From: Nitrospira sp.
GTDB lineage: Bacteria > Nitrospirota > Nitrospiria > Nitrospirales > Nitrospiraceae
DNA: 9,200 nucleotides
Assembly: GCA_016873525.1 (NCBI GenBank)
Contig: VGXD01000063.1
Coordinates: forward strand, 1-9,200
Reading direction: 5' to 3'
Below, piece by piece: positions 5,983 through 9,200 of the stretch. The first letter of the stretch is position 1. Each line of letters starts with the position of its first letter. A model generated the notes under the pieces. That model made no database searches, was not told the DNA's origin, and saw nothing but the letters and a program-made list of their open reading frames with translations. The position numbers and the translations under genes were made by a program.

Positions 5983-6013
5983 AAGTCTAAAAAGTCGAAA
6001 AGTCCATCAAGTC
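5983..6013. repeat. Four phased AAGTC/GACTT repeats in the leader of the 133-residue gene
   Basis: AAGTC occurs at 5983-5987, 5992-5996, 6000-6004 and 6009-6013 (plus-strand reading), with steps of 9, 8 and 9 bases. The bases between are mostly A and T, in contrast to the GC-rich surroundings. On the coding strand the last GACTT abuts the ATG, taking the place of a Shine-Dalgarno. Confidence 0.6.
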
Positions 6014-6049
6014 TGCAAGGCCAACGGGTGGAAGGGATGCCGCAACTCT

Positions 6050-9000
6050 CTACGCCGTCAATCGCTGATAGATGCGCGGCAGCCGTTCCGGCAAAGCCCC
6101 GACATGGTCGATGATCAGGAACCGGATCTCGCCGTACATGCGCTTCAGATAATCGTCCGCCTCGCGATCGACCGTGATGCAGAACGGCTCGATCCCCTTC
6201 TTGCGGGCCTCCCGCAAGGCCATCTTCGTGTCCTCCAACGAGTACTCGTCGGCATAGCCGTCGTCGAGCGGCTTGCCGTCGCTGATCAACACCAGCAGCC
6301 GGTTGCGGGCCTGCCTGGCCAGCAGCTTGTGCGTCGCATGCCGGATCGCCGCCCCGTCCCGGTTCTGATTCAGCGGGGCCAGGGCTCCGATGCGCGAACC
6401 GATGCGCCGGCCCGCCGGCTCGTCGAAATCCTTCAGCACGACAAAGTCCACCTGCTGCCGGCCCTGGCCGGAATAGCCGTAGACGGCATGTTGATCGCCG
6501 ATGGCCCCCAGCGCTTCTCCCAGCAGGACCAAGCCTTCCTTCTCGACATCGATCACCCGACGCCGGTCCTCCCGCCGCCCCTGCGATTCGATCTGCCGGC
6601 TGGTCGAGCCGCTCAAATCCACAAGAAACGCAGCGGCCACCTCCCGCTCGCGCTTTTCCCGCCGGACATAAATCCGGTCGGAGGGTTCCGCCCCGGCCGC
6701 CACGTCGGCCAGACGGCCGACCGCGGCATCCAGATCCAGTTCTTCCCCGTCCATCTGCCCCATGACGCGACGAAGGCCTGGCGGGCGGAGGCTCTCGAAG
6801 TACCGGCGGAGCAGGCGGACCGCCGGCCCATGGTCCGCCAACGTGGTTTCGGCAAAGTCCGGCGTCCCCTCCGGGGCCACCCGCTCGACCACCCGGCACC
6901 AGCCGGACCGATAGTCCTGGATCAGCCCGTCCCATTCATCATAGAAGAATGTCTTCGTCTGCGCCGAACCCGCCGCCTGACGCTCCCGCCGATCGTCACC
7001 GACCTCCAACATCTGCTCGATCGCGGAGGCCGGCGTGACGCCGGGCACCAGGGCGGAGTCTGCCGACTCGCTGCGCCGCTCCCCGGAGGTTCGTCCGGAA
7101 CCGCCCTCGGACGAGCCCGGGTCGGACCGCATCGCTTCAGGCATGGCCTGGGCCGAGCCCCCGGCCTCTCCGAGACCGCCGGCCTCGTCGCCTGGCTCGC
7201 TTCGGTCTTGGACCAAGTCCGGGTTCATGGCGCCGCGATAGGCCCAGTTGGTGACCGGCCGGTATTGCCCCGCCGTTTCCTCCGAAGCCTTGGGACCGGC
7301 CCCTTGATCGATCTCCTGCGCCGACTCCTCCTGGCTGGTCTCCTGAGGCGGGGCTGAAGCCAGGGCCTCGTCCATCGCCACGTAGAGACGATCCACCAGT
7401 CGAACCACATCCTCCGCCGCCGCGCTCGGCGTCAGCACGACCTGGCTGAGCGCCCAGAGCCGCTCCACGAGATCACGCATCGACTCAGGAATTTGAAACG
7501 TCCCCGGTTCCGCCGTGGACAGGAGCAGCAAGGCATCCACCACCAGTTCGCGCACCGAGAGCCCGTGCAGGAGCGAGCGGGTCGTGATCGCCTCCCTCGC
7601 CAACCCCGTCAAATCGCGCTTGAGGCCGGGATACTCCTGCTGCAGCCGATACTCCACCCTGGCATCTTCCAACACCGTCCACAAATCGCGAGCCACGCCG
7701 GGCTGGGGATAGAGCGCAAAGACTTGCCCCAGGGTGCGGACGGCCGTTGTCTCCTCCCGGCCGTAGCGCCGCCGGAGCACCGTTACGAAATCGCCCAGCC
7801 GGCCCAGCGGCACATTGTACGTGCCGAACTCCAAGTGCCCGGCTTCGTGCGCCGTCATGACCGTATAGAGACGGACGTTCTCCTCTCTGGTCGCGTAGCG
7901 CCGCAGAATAGCCGGAAGCGAGATCGTCCGTCCGTCCTGGCTGACCGTGGCCCTGACCGGCTCCTTGCCGGCTTGCCCGACCTGACCGCCCCCGGCCGAA
8001 TCGGGCAGGGATCGGATCGTCACATCGGCGCCGCAGAGCCCCTGCGCGAACAGCTTCAACGACCTGGCGATCTGCCTGAGCGGCACCCCGCTCAAGGCCC
8101 GCTCCAGCGAGAGGAGGGCCTTCTGGGTTTCCAGCGAGAAGTAGGCCCGCGCCCCTTCGGCGCTGTAGGCCAGGACCTCCATCCCGTTCCTGTACCATTC
8201 CTCAAACTTCTCGCCGGCTGCGGCCGACTCGCCGATCAGCGCCAGAATCTCCGGGCAGCGGCGCAGATAGGCCAGCGTCGTCTCCGCATCCCGCTCGGCG
8301 ATCAACGTTCCGTACTGGAGCATTTTGATCCGCCGGTCCTCCGACGGCACGCTCCGCAGCAAGGCCGGAGCCTCGGCCAAACACAGGATGGCGCATTGCG
8401 GGTCGCGGTCGGCCAGGACGGAGCCCAGCTCCACCACGAGTTTTCTGACCGCCGCCCCTTCAATATCACCCAAAATAGCCGGGCTTGTGCGGAAAAACTC
8501 CATCGTGCCGATGTAGTCTGTTTTGTCCAGGCTGTTCTGGGTGATGAGCTTCACGCCGAACCCGGCCCAGGCCCGCACTTGGTCCAGCGGAACCACCGCG
8601 GCAATCGCCGGGCTCTGGCGGAAAAACTCCAGCCCCAGAATATGGTCCACCCGCGCCAGGTCAAGCCCGGCCTCGCCCCACGCAGCCAATTGCGCGTCGG
8701 GGAGAACGGCCAGCAAGGCCGGCGCGATCCGGATAAACTCCAGCGCCACGTTCACATCGCGGTCGGCCAACTCCAGCGCCAGGCCCAGCGCCCGCTCGCG
8801 CGCCGTTGCGGATTCGAACAGGCCCAGCACCAGCGGGCTTTCCTTGACGTAGCGCAAGGCTGTCGCACCGGAGGACTCCGCCAGGGCCACGGCCAGATCG
8901 AGCCAGGACGCCAGCGAACCCCAGGCGCCGCAACGCAACAGTTCCGGAAGCGCCTCAAGCGCGGCAGCCGCCGCCTTCGGAGAAGCCTCCTTGAGTTCTT

Positions 9001-9151
9001 CGAGCAGTTCGAGGACCGCCGCAGCCGTCCCGGCCTGGACCAGGCGGGCAACCAGATCGGCGGCCAGGGGCCGGTCCAGCACGTCGGTCATGTGCGCCAG
9101 CAAGCGCTCTTCGAGATGGTCGGCCATAACTACCTGCGCGATCCGGAACAT
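6050..9151 (-). CDS. Large NorD/CbbO-like VWA-domain protein with helical repeats and HExxH motif
   Basis: This 1033-residue soluble protein has four parts. Residues about 95-350 hold six or seven helical repeats of about 38 residues with the core (A/L)-x-(E/Y)-F-x-R-x-x-P-A-x-L. Residues about 400-600 carry HEAGH (435-439) and, 56 residues on, LEDARVE (494-500), a zincin-like arrangement. Residues about 600-735 are an acidic, Gly/Ser/Glu-rich linker. Residues 736-1033 are a VWA domain with an intact MIDAS: Asp845-x-Ser847-x-Ser849, Asp932, and Asp958 in LISDGKP. This matches the NorD/CbbO class, whose members work with an AAA+ MoxR-type ATPase (NorQ, CbbQ) to activate a metalloenzyme. No such ATPase, Rubisco or NO reductase is in the window, so the client is unknown; an ATPase could lie beyond 9200. 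The ATG at 9149-9151 has a purine tract too close to it. The ATG at 9125-9127 (residue Met9), preceded by AGGT, is an equally good start. Confidence 0.88.
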   Translation of the reverse strand: MFRIAQVVMADHLEERLLAHMTDVLDRPLAADLVARLVQAGTAAAVLELLEELKEASPKAAAAALEALPELLRCGAWGSLASWLDLAVALAESSGATALRYVKESPLVLGLFESATARERALGLALELADRDVNVALEFIRIAPALLAVLPDAQLAAWGEAGLDLARVDHILGLEFFRQSPAIAAVVPLDQVRAWAGFGVKLITQNSLDKTDYIGTMEFFRTSPAILGDIEGAAVRKLVVELGSVLADRDPQCAILCLAEAPALLRSVPSEDRRIKMLQYGTLIAERDAETTLAYLRRCPEILALIGESAAAGEKFEEWYRNGMEVLAYSAEGARAYFSLETQKALLSLERALSGVPLRQIARSLKLFAQGLCGADVTIRSLPDSAGGGQVGQAGKEPVRATVSQDGRTISLPAILRRYATREENVRLYTVMTAHEAGHLEFGTYNVPLGRLGDFVTVLRRRYGREETTAVRTLGQVFALYPQPGVARDLWTVLEDARVEYRLQQEYPGLKRDLTGLAREAITTRSLLHGLSVRELVVDALLLLSTAEPGTFQIPESMRDLVERLWALSQVVLTPSAAAEDVVRLVDRLYVAMDEALASAPPQETSQEESAQEIDQGAGPKASEETAGQYRPVTNWAYRGAMNPDLVQDRSEPGDEAGGLGEAGGSAQAMPEAMRSDPGSSEGGSGRTSGERRSESADSALVPGVTPASAIEQMLEVGDDRRERQAAGSAQTKTFFYDEWDGLIQDYRSGWCRVVERVAPEGTPDFAETTLADHGPAVRLLRRYFESLRPPGLRRVMGQMDGEELDLDAAVGRLADVAAGAEPSDRIYVRREKREREVAAAFLVDLSGSTSRQIESQGRREDRRRVIDVEKEGLVLLGEALGAIGDQHAVYGYSGQGRQQVDFVVLKDFDEPAGRRIGSRIGALAPLNQNRDGAAIRHATHKLLARQARNRLLVLISDGKPLDDGYADEYSLEDTKMALREARKKGIEPFCITVDREADDYLKRMYGEIRFLIIDHVGALPERLPRIYQRLTA

Positions 9152-9155
9152 CCTT

Positions 9156-9194
9156 CCACAGGGTGGTTGAAACCGTCCTGTGGCAAGAAACCAC
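9156..9194 (-). promoter_or_regulatory. Compound dyad directly upstream of the VWA gene
   Basis: CCACAGG (9156-9162) and CCTGTGG (9177-9183) form a perfect 7-bp inverted repeat around a 14-base loop. The loop contains the nested dyad GGTT (9165-9168)/AACC (9171-9174), with symmetric two-base gaps. A competing pairing exists: GTGGTT (9163-9168) with AACCAC (9189-9194). On the coding strand the proximal arm runs into the GGAAGG before the first ATG. It could be an operator or an mRNA structure affecting initiation; no promoter boxes are visible in the 49 bases available. Confidence 0.5.
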
Positions 9195-9200
9195 GAATTT

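Noticed and set aside
4555..6114. Plus-strand open frame of 519 codons opposite mdh and its upstream neighbour
   Set aside because: It is antisense to mdh and the 133-residue gene, which carry clear family motifs. Its translation is rich in His, Arg and Pro, as expected for a shadow frame in high-GC DNA.
5945..7357. Plus-strand open frame of 470 codons opposite the VWA domain
   Set aside because: The opposite strand encodes an intact VWA MIDAS domain, while this frame shows no domain pattern and a shadow-like composition.
6050..9151. Naming the VWA protein CbbO (Rubisco activase) or NorD
   Set aside because: No Rubisco, NO reductase or AAA+ partner is in the window. Class-level similarity does not fix the client.

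Overview
The window is a high-GC bacterial chromosome segment carrying nine genes. Eight are on the minus strand; the ninth is the tail of a plus-strand gene at the left edge. Gene spacing is short, and there are no RNA genes, insertion sequences, phage genes or CRISPR arrays. The combination of a NuoF-like flavoprotein with ferredoxin and ErpA, a PuuD-like membrane domain beside an LDH-type malate dehydrogenase, and a large NorD/CbbO-type VWA protein would fit a chemolithotroph of the Nitrospira type. That assignment is inferred from gene content and overall protein character; no marker gene proves it.

Reading the minus strand in its own direction (right to left), the first block runs from about 9151 to 3906. 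It holds a 1033-residue protein with helical repeats, an HExxH motif and a C-terminal VWA domain, then a 133-residue protein of unknown function, then malate dehydrogenase (mdh), then a small PuuD-like membrane protein. The last gene has its own predicted promoter (4533-4561) and is followed by a strong hairpin (3858-3896) that probably ends the block.

The second block starts at a near-consensus sigma-70-type promoter (TTGACG-N17-TATAGT, 3694-3722). It reads nuoF-like, [2Fe-2S] ferredoxin, erpA, then a rho-independent terminator or attenuator (1477-1521), then a 6-pyruvoyl-tetrahydropterin synthase family gene and folE (GTP cyclohydrolase I). The first three genes look like a NADH-linked flavoprotein with a candidate small electron acceptor and an Fe-S cluster carrier that could mature both. 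The last two catalyse successive steps from GTP towards a reduced pterin. The end of folE overlaps the end of a convergent alpha/beta hydrolase gene by 41 bases.

The least explained object is the 1033-residue VWA protein. It combines six to seven repeats of about 38 residues, an HEAGH motif followed by LEDARVE, an acidic low-complexity linker, and a VWA domain with an intact metal-binding (MIDAS) motif. A compound dyad lies directly upstream of its start. The other points worth a second look are an Asp-to-Gly change in the flavin-pocket motif of the NuoF-like protein, the absence of a NuoE partner, and the C-x5-HGH form of the pterin synthase beside folE. No interval longer than about 235 bases lacks a gene; the longest (3673-3905) holds a promoter and a terminator hairpin.
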